From Sneathiella marina (GTDB lineage Bacteria; Pseudomonadota; Alphaproteobacteria; Sneathiellales; Sneathiellaceae), in the NCBI RefSeq assembly GCF_023746535.1, contig NZ_CP098747.1, positions 1,432,364 to 1,496,363 of the forward strand: a stretch of 64,000 nt of DNA, written 5' to 3'. A model generated the notes under the pieces. That model was not told where the DNA came from, ran no database searches, and saw nothing but the letters and a program-made list of their open reading frames with translations. Made by a program: the position numbers and the translations under genes. This document shows, piece after piece, positions 44,901 through 54,760 of this stretch; position 1 is the first letter of the stretch; the number at the start of each line of letters is the position of its first letter.

Positions 44901-46304
44901 TTAGCCTTCGCGCCAGTTTTCTTTATCCGCCATGGCCGCAGCCTTGTCGAGGCCACGCTCGAAGCGATCGAACATCTCGTCAATTTCGCTTTCCGTTATA
45001 ATCAACGGCGGACAGAGAGCCATGTTGTCGCCGGCGACGGCACGGCTGATCACGCCCTCGTCCTGCATGGCAAGATAGGCCAAATGGCCAGCTTTGTGTT
45101 TCGGATCAAAAGACCGCTTGGTTTTTTTATCGGCAACCAGTTCGACGGCGCCGATAAGCCCGCAAGAGCGGACTTCACCGACCAGAGGGTGATCGGCAAG
45201 TGCGGCAAACCGGTTAAGGAAGCGAGGTGAGACATTGCGGACATGCTCCAGAATATTCCGCTCTTCCATCAACTCCATCGTCCGCATGGCAACTGCCGCC
45301 GGCACCGGATGTCCGGAATAAGTGTAGCCATGGGCAAAGGCCCCATGCTTCTCACTTTGTGAAACCATGCCCCGGAAGATATCTTCAGAGACCATGACAG
45401 CGGCAATTGGAAGATACGCGCTGGAAAGCGCCTTGGCGCAGGAGAGGATATCAGGCTTGATATGGAAGGTTTGTGATCCCCACATCTGGCCTGTACGGCC
45501 AAATCCGCAGATAACTTCATCCGCAATCATCAGAACGTCATATTTTTTAAGAACAGCCTGTATTTTTTCAAAATAGGTGGCAGGCGGAACAATCACACCC
45601 CCGGCGCCCATAATCGGTTCGGCAATAAACGCAGCCACGGTATCCGGTCCCTCTGACAGGATTAACTGCTCCAGTTCGTCGGCCATACGACTTGCAAACT
45701 CTTCTTCACTTTCGCCGTCTTTCCCGAAGCGGTAATAATGCGGGCAACTGGTATGAAGGATGCCCTGGATCGGGAGGTCAAAATCATTATGCAGGGGCGG
45801 CAGGCCGGTCATGCTTGCGGCTGCAACGGTCACCCCATGATATCCTTTCATACGGGCGATGATTTTCTTTTTCTTCGGACGGCCAAGGGCGTTGTTGTAA
45901 TACCAGACAAGCTTGACCACCGTATCATTGGCTTCAGATCCGGAGTTTACGAAAAACGCTTTGGAAAATTCGACTGGTGCGATATCGAGAAGTTTCTCCG
46001 CCAGGCGGATACCGGGTTCTGTCGATTTGCTGGCGAAGGAATGGTAATAGGGGAGTTTTTGCATCTGTTCAATGGCCGCATTGATCAGCTCCTGCTCGCC
46101 GAAGCCGAAAGAGGTGCACCAAAGGCCCGCCAGGCCTTCAATATATTCCTTGCCACTATCATCAAACACATGGATGCCCTTGCCCTTTTCGATGATCAGC
46201 GGACCCTCCTTCTCGTGCTGGGAAAGATTGGTATAGGAATGGATCAGGCTTTTCGCATCGCGCGCGGCGAGCGAGTTTCCTTCAAAGAAGCTCGGGCTGG
46301 ACAT
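44901..46304 (-). CDS. Class III aminotransferase (omega-type)
   Basis: The ATG at 46304 (MSSPSFFEGNSL) gives 467 residues; a further 19 codons upstream are open but less likely. It is a fold-type-I PLP enzyme: VNSGSEANDTVVKLVWYYNN, cofactor Asp in MIADEVICGFGRTG, and Schiff-base Lys in LSCAKALSSAYLPI. The family includes putrescine-pyruvate, beta-alanine-pyruvate and taurine aminotransferases; this looks like an omega-aminotransferase of polyamine or beta-alanine catabolism, but the exact substrate is open. Divergent from the hydrolase gene. Confidence 0.9.
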   Translation of the reverse strand: MSSPSFFEGNSLAARDAKSLIHSYTNLSQHEKEGPLIIEKGKGIHVFDDSGKEYIEGLAGLWCTSFGFGEQELINAAIEQMQKLPYYHSFASKSTEPGIRLAEKLLDIAPVEFSKAFFVNSGSEANDTVVKLVWYYNNALGRPKKKKIIARMKGYHGVTVAAASMTGLPPLHNDFDLPIQGILHTSCPHYYRFGKDGESEEEFASRMADELEQLILSEGPDTVAAFIAEPIMGAGGVIVPPATYFEKIQAVLKKYDVLMIADEVICGFGRTGQMWGSQTFHIKPDILSCAKALSSAYLPIAAVMVSEDIFRGMVSQSEKHGAFAHGYTYSGHPVPAAVAMRTMELMEERNILEHVRNVSPRFLNRFAALADHPLVGEVRSCGLIGAVELVADKKTKRSFDPKHKAGHLAYLAMQDEGVISRAVAGDNMALCPPLIITESEIDEMFDRFERGLDKAAAMADKENWREG

Positions 46305-46450
46305 CGCGTTTTCCTCGACTAGTGGTTGGTTTAATTGCAGCCGTATTTGTAGAGCCAACAATTACCTTCTGTCAAAGGCCGTTTTCAAATCTTGGTTGTA
46401 TGCTGGTGAGCTTCATGGCTAAATACAGATAATAGAAGGAGATTTCAGTT

Positions 46451-47371
46451 ATCAAAAATTTTGTGTTTACCGGTGCCGACGGCCTTAACATCCATACCAA
46501 TTACTGGCTTCCTGCAGCGGCGCCCAAAGCGGTCATCCAGATCGCTCACGGCATGGCTGAACATAGCGCCCGATATGACCGATTTGCCCGCCGTCTGAAC
46601 GCCGAGGGATTTGCCGTTTATGCCAATGATCACCGGGGTCATGGTCAGACAATACCAACAGGGCAGGTACCCGGTCATATGGCGGATGAAGAGGGTTGGA
46701 ACAAGGCGGTCACCGATCTTTACCTTCTTAATCAGGAAATATCCTCCCGGCATCCGGGTCTGCCCATTCTGTTGCTCGGGCATTCCATGGGGTCATTTTT
46801 GACGCAGCAATATATGGCTGAATATGGTGACAGCATTGTCGCGGCAGCCCTGTCGGCGACCAATGGTCCGCCCGGTGCACTGGGTAAAATCGGACAGGCC
46901 GTCACCCGGTTGGAGAAACTGCGGGTGGGCGGGGACGGACATAGCCCGGTTATGGCCGGGATGACCTTCAAGGCATTTAACAAGTCGTTCAAGCCAAACA
47001 GGACAGAATTTGACTGGTTGTCCAGAGACGAAGCGGAAGTTGATAAATATGCGGCGGATCCGCTTTGCGGATTTGAATGTTCCGTTGCGACCTGGATCGG
47101 GATGCTGGATGCATTGACAAAGATCGCTGGTGATACGGCCCTGTCAAAGATACCAAAAGATTTGCCAATTTACCTATTCAGCGGAACCCATGACCCGGTC
47201 GGAGAGAATACCAAGGGGGTCAAACGGTTATTGGTGGCCTATGAAAAACACGGGTTTAAGAACGTCAGCCATAAATTCTATGACGGTGCCCGGCATGAAG
47301 CCTTAAATGAAACCAACCGGGAGGATGTCATGACCGATTTTATTGCCTGGGCCAATTCCGTCGTTGATTAA
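46451..47371 (+). CDS. Alpha/beta hydrolase (monoacylglycerol-lipase-like)
   Basis: The protein reads FTGADGLNIHTNYWLP then the nucleophile elbow LLLGHSMGSFLTQ, and ends with DGARHEALNE carrying the catalytic His; it is a serine hydrolase of the lysophospholipase/monoglyceride-lipase group. The start is unusual. The first standard codon is GTG at 46463, 21 bases after AAGGAG (46436-46441), too far. An ATC codon at 46451 is 9 bases from that site and in frame, giving MKNFVFTGADG, the expected opening of the family. So translation may begin at ATC, or the base is an error. The stop overlaps that of the convergent desaturase gene. Confidence 0.85.
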   Translation: MKNFVFTGADGLNIHTNYWLPAAAPKAVIQIAHGMAEHSARYDRFARRLNAEGFAVYANDHRGHGQTIPTGQVPGHMADEEGWNKAVTDLYLLNQEISSRHPGLPILLLGHSMGSFLTQQYMAEYGDSIVAAALSATNGPPGALGKIGQAVTRLEKLRVGGDGHSPVMAGMTFKAFNKSFKPNRTEFDWLSRDEAEVDKYAADPLCGFECSVATWIGMLDALTKIAGDTALSKIPKDLPIYLFSGTHDPVGENTKGVKRLLVAYEKHGFKNVSHKFYDGARHEALNETNREDVMTDFIAWANSVVD

Positions 47372-48267
47372 TCAGCCAGCTTTTCCAGCCGTTCCGCCTC
47401 GCGCTGTTTGATCATCCGGGATGTCAGGCGCGAGCCATCTTCGCTCCAGCCTGGGGGGCCGAAACAATGCAGGAAGGCGGCTTTCAGGCTTTTGGCCTGC
47501 CGGATGTCAGAAACGATTCCCGCCCATTCGTGAAAAGCGATAACCAACGGATTGAAGCTGGCGATCTGCTTGACAATGCCATAGCGGCAGGGCTCGTTCT
47601 CATCCTCGGGCACGAAGCTGCCGAAAAGCCGATCCCAGATAATGAAGACGCCGGCATAATTGGCGTCCAGATATTGCGGGTTTATCGCATGATGTACCCG
47701 GTGATGAGAGGGCGTGTTCATGACGGCTTCAACCGGTCTCCACATTTTATGGATTGCTTCGGTATGGATCCAGAACTGGTATACGAGGCTGATACCTTTT
47801 TGAAAAACAATAAGGGCCAATGGGAACCCGATCAGCGACAGCAACAGCCACGGAATCCAGGTGCCGGCAAAACTGCCTGTCCAGGTCTGCCGAAGCGCGG
47901 TTGATAAATTGTAATATTGCGAAGAATGGTGATTAATATGTGCCGCCCACCAGAACCTGTGCTCATGGCTAAGGCGATGAAACCAGTAGTAACAAAAATC
48001 TTCCGCAAAAAACACCAGGACAAAGGCCCACCAGTGATAACCGATATCAAAAAGCCGATATTCATAGACCCACAGGGAAATTGCCGAGACAAACCCCAGA
48101 TTAACCAGACCAATGGCAAAATTCCCGAGCCCCATGATCAAGGAGGCAGCGCTGTCGCGCATTTCATAGTTTGATTTTTTTGGCGCGAACCGCCCGGTCA
48201 ACGCCTCGGCCAGGATCAACAGAATAAAAGCGGGAATGGCAAAAGTAACAGGATCGGGCAAGTTCAT
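47368..48267 (-). CDS. Sterol-desaturase/fatty-acid-hydroxylase-family membrane protein
   Basis: A 299-residue membrane protein with the histidine clusters of diiron hydroxylases: HRLSHEHRFWWAAHINHHSS and HHRVHHAINPQYLDANYAG. Helices flank them. Such enzymes hydroxylate or desaturate lipids such as sterols, hopanoids or acyl chains in the cytoplasmic membrane; the substrate is unknown. It overlaps the upstream small membrane gene by four bases (ATGA), so the pair is co-translated. Confidence 0.92.
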   Translation of the reverse strand: MNLPDPVTFAIPAFILLILAEALTGRFAPKKSNYEMRDSAASLIMGLGNFAIGLVNLGFVSAISLWVYEYRLFDIGYHWWAFVLVFFAEDFCYYWFHRLSHEHRFWWAAHINHHSSQYYNLSTALRQTWTGSFAGTWIPWLLLSLIGFPLALIVFQKGISLVYQFWIHTEAIHKMWRPVEAVMNTPSHHRVHHAINPQYLDANYAGVFIIWDRLFGSFVPEDENEPCRYGIVKQIASFNPLVIAFHEWAGIVSDIRQAKSLKAAFLHCFGPPGWSEDGSRLTSRMIKQREAERLEKLAD

Positions 48268-48686
48268 CCCCTTGCTCCTTCAGATGACGGATCGCTGGAT
48301 TGAAAACGAGAGGGTGCGGATAGCCGAATAGTCGTTGCAGAATGGGCAAGGCCTTGCCGGGGAAACTTAACAAGTTCATAGCCATCATTGCCTGATTTCC
48401 GGATGATGTCGGCTTGGCCAAAAACCTGTAGCACAAGTTTATCGCCAAAAGACCGGACTAATCCCACCTCTTCAGTGTCCTTCCAAAACACGATCGCTGC
48501 CAGGGCATTTTCGCCTATCTGAATTTTGGAGATGTGCAAGTGCGGTTCGTGCGACTTTAAAAAATCGCGGACGGATTTTTCCGAAACAGAGGCCTGCTTG
48601 TGCCCGGAAACCGCGCGGATAAACAGCACGACCAGCAACACGGCAAAGGCCGCAACCGGCAATAAAATGGTGGGGTCGATGACGAT
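48264..48686 (-). CDS. Small single-pass membrane protein upstream of the desaturase
   Basis: From an ATC at 48686 the product is 140 residues: MVIDPTILLPVAAFAVLLVVLFIRAVSG gives a membrane helix, followed by a soluble domain (HLHISKIQIGENALAAIVFW, EEVGLVRSFGDKLVLQVFG). AGGAG sits 7 bases before that ATC. The only standard start codon in the open part is TTG at 48662, with no binding site and a truncated N-terminus, so ATC initiation is the better fit. Family unknown. Its stop overlaps the desaturase start, so it may be a helper protein for that enzyme. Confidence 0.65.
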   Translation of the reverse strand: MVIDPTILLPVAAFAVLLVVLFIRAVSGHKQASVSEKSVRDFLKSHEPHLHISKIQIGENALAAIVFWKDTEEVGLVRSFGDKLVLQVFGQADIIRKSGNDGYELVKFPRQGLAHSATTIRLSAPSRFQSSDPSSEGARG

Positions 48687-48909
48687 CGCTGGTCTCCTGT
48701 GATTCGCACGTTATTGTCTCAAATCTACGCAAAAATTCCGGGTTTGACAAAATATCCGATAATTTGCCTGTTTGACGGTCCGGTTCCCCTACGCAAAGCT
48801 AAGCGCGATTGTAAGAACGGGCGCGAATCTCAAAGAGACTTTACGGGCAAGCGGGTGGGTTTTATGCTGCGCGATCAATAAATAAACAAGTAAGAACAGG
48901 GACTATAAA

Positions 48910-50538
48910 ATGCTGGGTCTAATTCAGGATCGGCCACTGCTGATCTCCTCGCTTATCGAATATTCAGGTTTGAACCACGGGGATGTGGAAATTGTTTCCC
49001 GCTCCGTCGAAGGACCGATCCATCGTACCAATTACCGGCAGGTAAATGCCCGTGCCAAGAAACTGGCGCAGGCATTGGGGCGGCTTGGTGTTGAAATGGG
49101 GGATCGTATCGGCACAATCGCCTGGAACGGATACCGCCATATCGAGATTTACTATGGTGTTTCCGGCATGGGATCCGTTTGCCATACGATCAATCCGCGC
49201 CTGTTCCCCGAACAGATTGCCTATATCGTCAATCACGCGGAAGACAAATATATCTTTGTCGATTTGACATTCATTCCGTTGATTGAGGCACTGGCGGAGC
49301 ATCTGGGCAATGTGAAAGGCTTTATCGTGATGACGGATGAAGCCCATATGCCTGAGAGCAAGCTCGATAACCTGCTCTGCTATGAAACGCTTATCGATGG
49401 ATCAGACGATAGCTATTCCTGGCCGGATTTTGATGAGAAGACCGCGTCCTCGCTTTGCTATACGTCGGGTACCACGGGCAATCCGAAAGGTGTTTTATAC
49501 ACCAACCGGTCGACCGTGCTTCACAGTTTCGGCGTCTGCGCGCAGGACGGGCTTGGTATCAGCAATCAGGATTCAATTCTGGCAGTTGTTCCCATGTTCC
49601 ATGCCAATGCCTGGGGGCTTGTTTATGCGGCGGCCATGAGCGGGGCGAAAATGGTCATGCCGGGTGCGGCGATGGATGGCGCGTCCATTTACGAGCTTAT
49701 GGAAGCGGAAGAGGTAACTGTTTCTGCCGGTGTGCCAACCATCTGGATGATGCTGCTGGCCCATGTGAAGGAAAATAACCTGAAATTCTCCAGCATGAAG
49801 CGCACTGTCATTGGTGGCTCCGCCGCGGCAAGAACCATGATCTCCACATTTGTTGAGGATTATGGTGTCAATGTTGTTCATGCCTGGGGCATGACGGAAA
49901 CCAGCCCCATCGGTACCACGGGTAATTTGCTCAAGAAACATGCGGACCTGCCAGAATCTGAAAGGATTGATATCCGGACCAAGCAGGGACGTATTGTCTA
50001 TGGTGTCGAGTTGAAAATCACCGATGATGACAATAACGAACTGCCGCGCGACGGCGTTGCCTTCGGTGATTTAAAGGTTCGTGGGCCCTGGATCACAAGT
50101 GGCTATTTCAAAGGAGAGGGCGGCGACACACTCGATGAGGATGGCTGGTTCAGCACCGGTGATGTGGGAACGCTGGATGCGGATGGCTACATGCAGATTA
50201 CCGATCGGTCCAAGGATGTGATCAAGTCCGGCGGCGAATGGATCTCGTCCATTGATGTGGAAAATGAAGCCATTGGCTGCCCGGGAATTGTAGAGGCTGC
50301 CGTGATCGCTATCCCGCATCCGAAATGGGATGAACGACCGCTGGTCATTGCTGTTAAAGAGCAAGGGCACGGGGTTACAGCCGAGGATGTAATCGCCCAT
50401 CTGGAAAGCACGTTGGCCAAATGGCAATTGCCAGATGATGTTGTCTTTGTCGATGAATTACCCCATACAGCGACAGGCAAGCTGCTGAAAACCAAGCTTC
50501 GGGAAGACTTCAAGGATTATGTGTTGAAGTCAGCCTAA
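48910..50538 (+). CDS. Long-chain fatty-acid--CoA ligase (AMP-forming)
   Basis: A 542-residue member of the acyl-adenylate family: the AMP/phosphate loop [21 protein letters not shown], then [13 protein letters not shown] and the C-terminal WFSTGDVG with the catalytic Lys in TGKLLKT. It activates fatty acids to acyl-CoA, probably medium or long chain. A reasonable promoter-like TTGACA is present in the 223-bp upstream gap but no -10 fits. It is followed by a terminator at 50560. Confidence 0.93.
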   Translation: MLGLIQDRPLLISSLIEYSGLNHGDVEIVSRSVEGPIHRTNYRQVNARAKKLAQALGRLGVEMGDRIGTIAWNGYRHIEIYYGVSGMGSVCHTINPRLFPEQIAYIVNHAEDKYIFVDLTFIPLIEALAEHLGNVKGFIVMTDEAHMPESKLDNLLCYETLIDGSDDSYSWPDFDEKTASSLCYTSGTTGNPKGVLYTNRSTVLHSFGVCAQDGLGISNQDSILAVVPMFHANAWGLVYAAAMSGAKMVMPGAAMDGASIYELMEAEEVTVSAGVPTIWMMLLAHVKENNLKFSSMKRTVIGGSAAARTMISTFVEDYGVNVVHAWGMTETSPIGTTGNLLKKHADLPESERIDIRTKQGRIVYGVELKITDDDNNELPRDGVAFGDLKVRGPWITSGYFKGEGGDTLDEDGWFSTGDVGTLDADGYMQITDRSKDVIKSGGEWISSIDVENEAIGCPGIVEAAVIAIPHPKWDERPLVIAVKEQGHGVTAEDVIAHLESTLAKWQLPDDVVFVDELPHTATGKLLKTKLREDFKDYVLKSA

Positions 50539-50559
50539 AGCGGCCCCATTTTGGATGAG

Positions 50560-50588
50560 AAAAGCCGGGCATTAGTCCGGCTTTTTTT
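50560..50588 (+). terminator. Rho-independent terminator after the acyl-CoA ligase
   Basis: AAAAGCCGG (50560-50568) pairs with CCGGCTTTT (50577-50585) around an 8-base loop and is followed by further T residues. It lies 21 bases after the ligase stop. Confidence 0.9.
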
Positions 50589-50698
50589 GTTGGACGGATG
50601 CAGCTGAAAAATAAAATCCATAATCTGGAATGATCGGTCTTGTATTTCCCGTTAAACACCGTATGTCTGACGGGAACACACATAATCAAGGATAAAAA

Positions 50699-51712
50699 AT
50701 GTCGACACTAAACAAGCAATATCGTCTCGCAGCACGCCCAGTCGGGCTTCCCAAGGATAGCGACTGGGAATTTACCAGCACCGAAATTCCGACACCGGGT
50801 GAGGGCGAGGTCCTGGTCAAGGTGCATTATGCCTCTCTTGATCCGGCCATGCGGGGCTGGATGAATGATGGAAAATCCTATATTGCCCCTGTGGGCATTG
50901 GCGAGGTGATGCGTGCGGGGACGGTTGGCGAAGTTGTCGCCTCCAATAATCCAGGGTTCGCGGTTGGGGATTATGTCAGTGGCATGCTGGGCATTCAGCA
51001 ATATGGCCTTTCCAACGGAACTGATTTAACAAAAGTCGATCCAAATCTGTCACCGCTGGAGAATTATCTGGGTGGTATTGGTATGCCGGGCCTAACGGCC
51101 TATTTCGGATTGCTTGAGGTTGGCGCCATGCAGGACGGCGAAACAGTTCTGGTTTCCGGTGCTGCGGGTGCTGTTGGTTCCATTGTCGGCCAGATCACCA
51201 AGATCAAGGGCGGAAAAGCCATCGGCATCGCCGGCGGCGCGGACAAATGTAAATATGTTGTGGATGAGCTGGGTTTCGATGCCTGCGTTGACTATAAATC
51301 CGACAGCTTTATCGATGACTTGAATGCCGCCCTGGGCGGTAAGGGCGTCGATGTCTATTTCGATAATGTGGGCGGTGAAATCCTGGATATCGCTCTGGCC
51401 CGGCTCAATCGACATGCCCGTGTGGTCATTTGCGGCGCCATTTCCCAGTATAACAACACAACGCCCCTGCGCGGCCCGCAGAACTACCTGAACCTGCTGG
51501 TACAGCATGCCCGCATGGAAGGCTTCGTCGTTTTTGATTACATCAAGCAATATGGCGAAGGCGTCAAGGCCCTGGCCACATGGCATGGGGAAGGCAAGCT
51601 CAAGTTCAGGAACCATGTTGAAACCGGCATCGAGAACTTCCCGGCCACGCTTTTGAAGTTGTTCAGTGGTGAAAATTTCGGGAAACTGGTCCTGACCATC
51701 AAGGAAGACTAG
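50699..51712 (+). CDS. NADP-dependent alkenal/one oxidoreductase (CurA/PTGR type)
   Basis: A 337-residue zinc-free medium-chain dehydrogenase. The N-terminal QYRLAARPVGLPKDSDW and the glycine-rich LVSGAAGAVGSIVGQI cofactor loop match the leukotriene B4 12-hydroxydehydrogenase/CurA branch, which reduces alpha,beta-unsaturated ketones and aldehydes with NADPH. The tail FSGENFGKLVLTIK fits. It stands alone between terminators and may detoxify reactive carbonyls. Confidence 0.92.
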   Translation: MSTLNKQYRLAARPVGLPKDSDWEFTSTEIPTPGEGEVLVKVHYASLDPAMRGWMNDGKSYIAPVGIGEVMRAGTVGEVVASNNPGFAVGDYVSGMLGIQQYGLSNGTDLTKVDPNLSPLENYLGGIGMPGLTAYFGLLEVGAMQDGETVLVSGAAGAVGSIVGQITKIKGGKAIGIAGGADKCKYVVDELGFDACVDYKSDSFIDDLNAALGGKGVDVYFDNVGGEILDIALARLNRHARVVICGAISQYNNTTPLRGPQNYLNLLVQHARMEGFVVFDYIKQYGEGVKALATWHGEGKLKFRNHVETGIENFPATLLKLFSGENFGKLVLTIKED

Positions 51713-51732
51713 TAATCTAGCCTAAAATATCC

Positions 51733-51773
51733 AGTGAAATGGCGGAGTGGATTTACGCTGCCGTCATTTCACT
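51733..51773. other. Long stem-loop after the oxidoreductase
   Basis: AGTGAAATGGCGG (51733-51745) pairs with CCGTCATTTCACT (51761-51773), 13 pairs with one G-T wobble and a 15-base loop. It lies between the oxidoreductase stop and the antiporter start. There is no T-run, so it is either a weak terminator or a leader structure. Confidence 0.5.
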
Positions 51774-51808
51774 ATACTGTTGCGCCACGGTGATTTAGTT
51801 AGGCGCAT

Positions 51809-53035
51809 ATGTATATCGATTCTCCGAGCTTTTTAATTATTCTGATGTCCTCCCTGTTTCTGGCGGGATGTCTGCTAACGCCGATTGCCGCCCGCATGGG
51901 CGCCCCGTTTCTGTTGCTTTTCCTCTGTATTGGCATGCTGGTCGGCGTCGATGGTATTGGCGGCATCCGGTTCAATGATTTTCCGCTGGCCTATGAAATC
52001 GGGGCCATTGCGCTTGCCCTGATCCTGTTCTCCGGTGGCCTGGATACGGATAGCACGACGCTGAAAAAAGCGGCGGCGCCCGCTTTTATACTGGCCATAG
52101 TCGGGGTGATCCTGACATCCGGAATTGTCGGAATATTGATCCATTTTATCTTTGATATCGATCTTGATAAAAGCCTGCTGCTGGGCGCTGTTGTCGGGTC
52201 AACGGATGCGGCCGCCACATTCCTGATTTTGCGGCAACGGAATATCAAGTTAAGAAACGGCCTTGGTGAAACCCTGATGGTCGAGGCCGGGATTAACGAT
52301 CCCGTGGCTATTTTCCTGACCATAATGATGGTCGCCATCGTCGATGCGCAGTTGCCGCTATCTTTATCGACATTGGTTTCATTCCTGCCTGAGCTGGCCT
52401 CGCAACTGGGGCTGGGTATCGTCGGCGGTGTGGTTGGCGGATACGGGGCGGCAATTTTGATTAATCGGATCAACATGCCCGTCAGCCTTTACGCACCTTT
52501 TGCAATGGCAACGGCTCTGCTGATTTTCAACCTGACAAGTATTTTTGACGGCAGCGGCTTTCTGGCCGTTTACATATGCGGTGTCATTCTTCGCTACAGA
52601 ATGAAAAACCAGACCGAGCGCGTCGGCCAGTTTCATGATGGCTTGTCCTGGATCAGCCAGATCGTCTTGTTCCTGATGCTGGGGTTGCTGGTGACACCCA
52701 GCAGCCTGCTGGACACCATTCCCATGGGTCTGGTCGTTGCAGCCATCCTGATGTTTCTGGCCCGGCCCATTGCCACATATATCTGTCTGACACCGTTTCG
52801 GATGAATTTTAAAGATCAGACCTTTTTGGGCTGGGTCGGATTGCGCGGGGCGGTGCCCATATTTCTGGCAATTATACCGGTGATCAGTTCCGGCCCGGTG
52901 GATGAGAGTTTTTTCAATATTGTTTTCGTGGTTGTCATCGCGTCCCTGTTTTTACAGGGCTGGTCGATCTCGCTGGTCGCGCGATGGCTGGGGCTCATAG
53001 AAAAACCAGCGGCCGAAGAAGCGGCAAAGGATTGA
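51809..53035 (+). CDS. CvrA/NhaP2-type cation/proton antiporter (CPA1), short form
   Basis: A 408-residue protein with about 12 membrane helices. PAMVGSTDAAATF-type residues (GSTDAAATFLIL), NDPVAIFL and GLRGAVPIFLA are the CPA1/NhaP antiporter signatures, including the Asp pair of the ion site. It exchanges K+ or Na+ for H+ in pH and volume control. It lacks the C-terminal TrkA-C regulatory domain that E. coli CvrA (about 578 residues) has, so it should not sense nucleotides in that way. A C-terminal KPAAEEAAKD tail ends it. Confidence 0.9.
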   Translation: MYIDSPSFLIILMSSLFLAGCLLTPIAARMGAPFLLLFLCIGMLVGVDGIGGIRFNDFPLAYEIGAIALALILFSGGLDTDSTTLKKAAAPAFILAIVGVILTSGIVGILIHFIFDIDLDKSLLLGAVVGSTDAAATFLILRQRNIKLRNGLGETLMVEAGINDPVAIFLTIMMVAIVDAQLPLSLSTLVSFLPELASQLGLGIVGGVVGGYGAAILINRINMPVSLYAPFAMATALLIFNLTSIFDGSGFLAVYICGVILRYRMKNQTERVGQFHDGLSWISQIVLFLMLGLLVTPSSLLDTIPMGLVVAAILMFLARPIATYICLTPFRMNFKDQTFLGWVGLRGAVPIFLAIIPVISSGPVDESFFNIVFVVVIASLFLQGWSISLVARWLGLIEKPAAEEAAKD

Positions 53036-53154
53036 TTTTTGCGGTCAAAGGCCGTATTTACTGCACGAGTATTGTACCGCTCTTAAGGTGCAGTTGAATT
53101 TTCTGAATATTTATCTTCCGCCGCAATAAGTACCGGGGAAGATCAGGACACATC

Positions 53155-54744
53155 ATGGGTATGTTGGAAGACCGTGTGGCCAATCGGCGCACTTTCGCAA
53201 TTATTGCGCATCCGGATGCGGGGAAGACCACGCTGACGGAAAAACTGTTGCTGTTCGGCGGTGCCATCCAGTTGGCGGGTGCCGTGAAAACCCGTGGTGA
53301 GCAACGACGGGCCCGTTCCGACTGGATGAAAGTCGAACGCGAACGCGGCATTTCCGTGGCCTCCTCCGTGATGACCTTTGATTATCGGGAAAAGACGTTC
53401 AACCTGCTGGATACACCGGGCCATGAAGATTTCAGTGAGGATACCTACCGGACGCTGACCGCAGTCGACAGTGCGGTGATGGTGCTGGACGGGGCCAAGG
53501 GGATTGAAAGCCAGACACGCAAACTGTTTGAGGTTTGCCGTTTGCGCGACATGCCCATCACGACATTTATCAATAAATTCGATCGTGAGGCGCAGGATCC
53601 GTTTGATCTGCTGGATGATATAGAACAAACCCTGGCGCTGGACGTTGTTCCTGCCAGCTGGCCCATAGGCATGGGCCGGAATTTTCTAGGTTGTTACGAT
53701 TTGTTCAATGACCGGCTGGTTCTGGTGTCCAAGGGCAAGAACAATCATATGGACGAAGGCATCACCTGCAACGGTCTTGAGGATCCGCAACTGGATGAAT
53801 TGCTGCCGGCGGATGCCGTGGAAAAACTGCGTGAAGATATCGATATGGTGCGCGGGTTATGTCCCGAATTTGAGGTGGATGCTTTTCTCGAAGGAACCAT
53901 GACGCCGGTTTATTTTGGCAGCGCCATTAATAATTTCGGTGTTGAAACCTTATTGAACGGCCTCACGGAGACGGCCCCCAGTCCCCGGTTCGCGCCGTCC
54001 GCCGATCGCAATATCTCTCCGCTGGAACCCAAGGTGAGCGGTTTCATTTTCAAGATACAGGCCAATATGGACCCCAAGCATCGCGACCGGATCGCCTTTA
54101 TGCGTCTGGTGTCCGGCCATTTCAAGCGCGGCGCCAAGCTCAAGCATATCCGCAGCGAGAAAACCATGAATATCCATAATCCCGTGCTGTTCCTGGCGCA
54201 GGACCGGGAACTGGCGGAAGAGGCCTGGCCGGGCGATATCATCGGAATTCCAAACCATGGCAATCTGCGGATTGGCGATGCCCTGACGGAAGGGGAGGCT
54301 ATTCGCTTTACGGGGATTCCCAGCTTTGCGCCGGAATTGCTGCAAAAGGTTCGCCCCGTTGATCCCATGCGCGCCAAGCATCTGGGCCGGGCCCTGGTGC
54401 AGCTGGCCGAAGAGGGGGCTGCACGCACCTTCAAGACCCGCATGGGCTCTGACTGGGTGGTCGGAGTGGTTGGCGGCCTGCAGTTTGAAGTGTTGGCCGA
54501 CCGGATCCGGACGGAATATGACATCCCGGTAAATTTTGAACAGACCGAGCTTTTCACGGCGCGCTGGGTCGAGCATGATGATCCGCGGGAGCTCAAGAAA
54601 TTCACCGATGCCAATCAGGCATCGCTGGCAGAAGATCATGATGAGGCGCCGGTCTTTCTGGCCCGTAATTCCTGGCATCTGGAACGGGCGGAAAAAGACT
54701 GGCCGAACATCAAGTTTCTGAAGACCAAAGAACAATCAGCGTAA
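53155..54744 (+). CDS. prfC: PrfC, peptide chain release factor 3
   Basis: A 529-residue translational GTPase. G1 AHPDAGKTTLTEKLL, G2 switch RGISVASSVMTF, G3 DTPGHEDFSEDTYRTL and G4 NKFD are intact, followed by domain II and III. RF3 recycles RF1/RF2 after stop-codon recognition. Length equals the E. coli protein (529). AGGA precedes the ATG. It is 16 bases upstream of yajQ, with which it is probably co-transcribed. Confidence 0.97.
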   Translation: MGMLEDRVANRRTFAIIAHPDAGKTTLTEKLLLFGGAIQLAGAVKTRGEQRRARSDWMKVERERGISVASSVMTFDYREKTFNLLDTPGHEDFSEDTYRTLTAVDSAVMVLDGAKGIESQTRKLFEVCRLRDMPITTFINKFDREAQDPFDLLDDIEQTLALDVVPASWPIGMGRNFLGCYDLFNDRLVLVSKGKNNHMDEGITCNGLEDPQLDELLPADAVEKLREDIDMVRGLCPEFEVDAFLEGTMTPVYFGSAINNFGVETLLNGLTETAPSPRFAPSADRNISPLEPKVSGFIFKIQANMDPKHRDRIAFMRLVSGHFKRGAKLKHIRSEKTMNIHNPVLFLAQDRELAEEAWPGDIIGIPNHGNLRIGDALTEGEAIRFTGIPSFAPELLQKVRPVDPMRAKHLGRALVQLAEEGAARTFKTRMGSDWVVGVVGGLQFEVLADRIRTEYDIPVNFEQTELFTARWVEHDDPRELKKFTDANQASLAEDHDEAPVFLARNSWHLERAEKDWPNIKFLKTKEQSA

Positions 54745-54760
54745 GACAAGGAGAAGCCCC

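Noticed and set aside
53060-53094. ACTGCAC...GTGCAGT inverted repeat before prfC
   Set aside because: Arms are only 7 bases, 21 apart, with an asymmetrical interior; weak as either operator or terminator.
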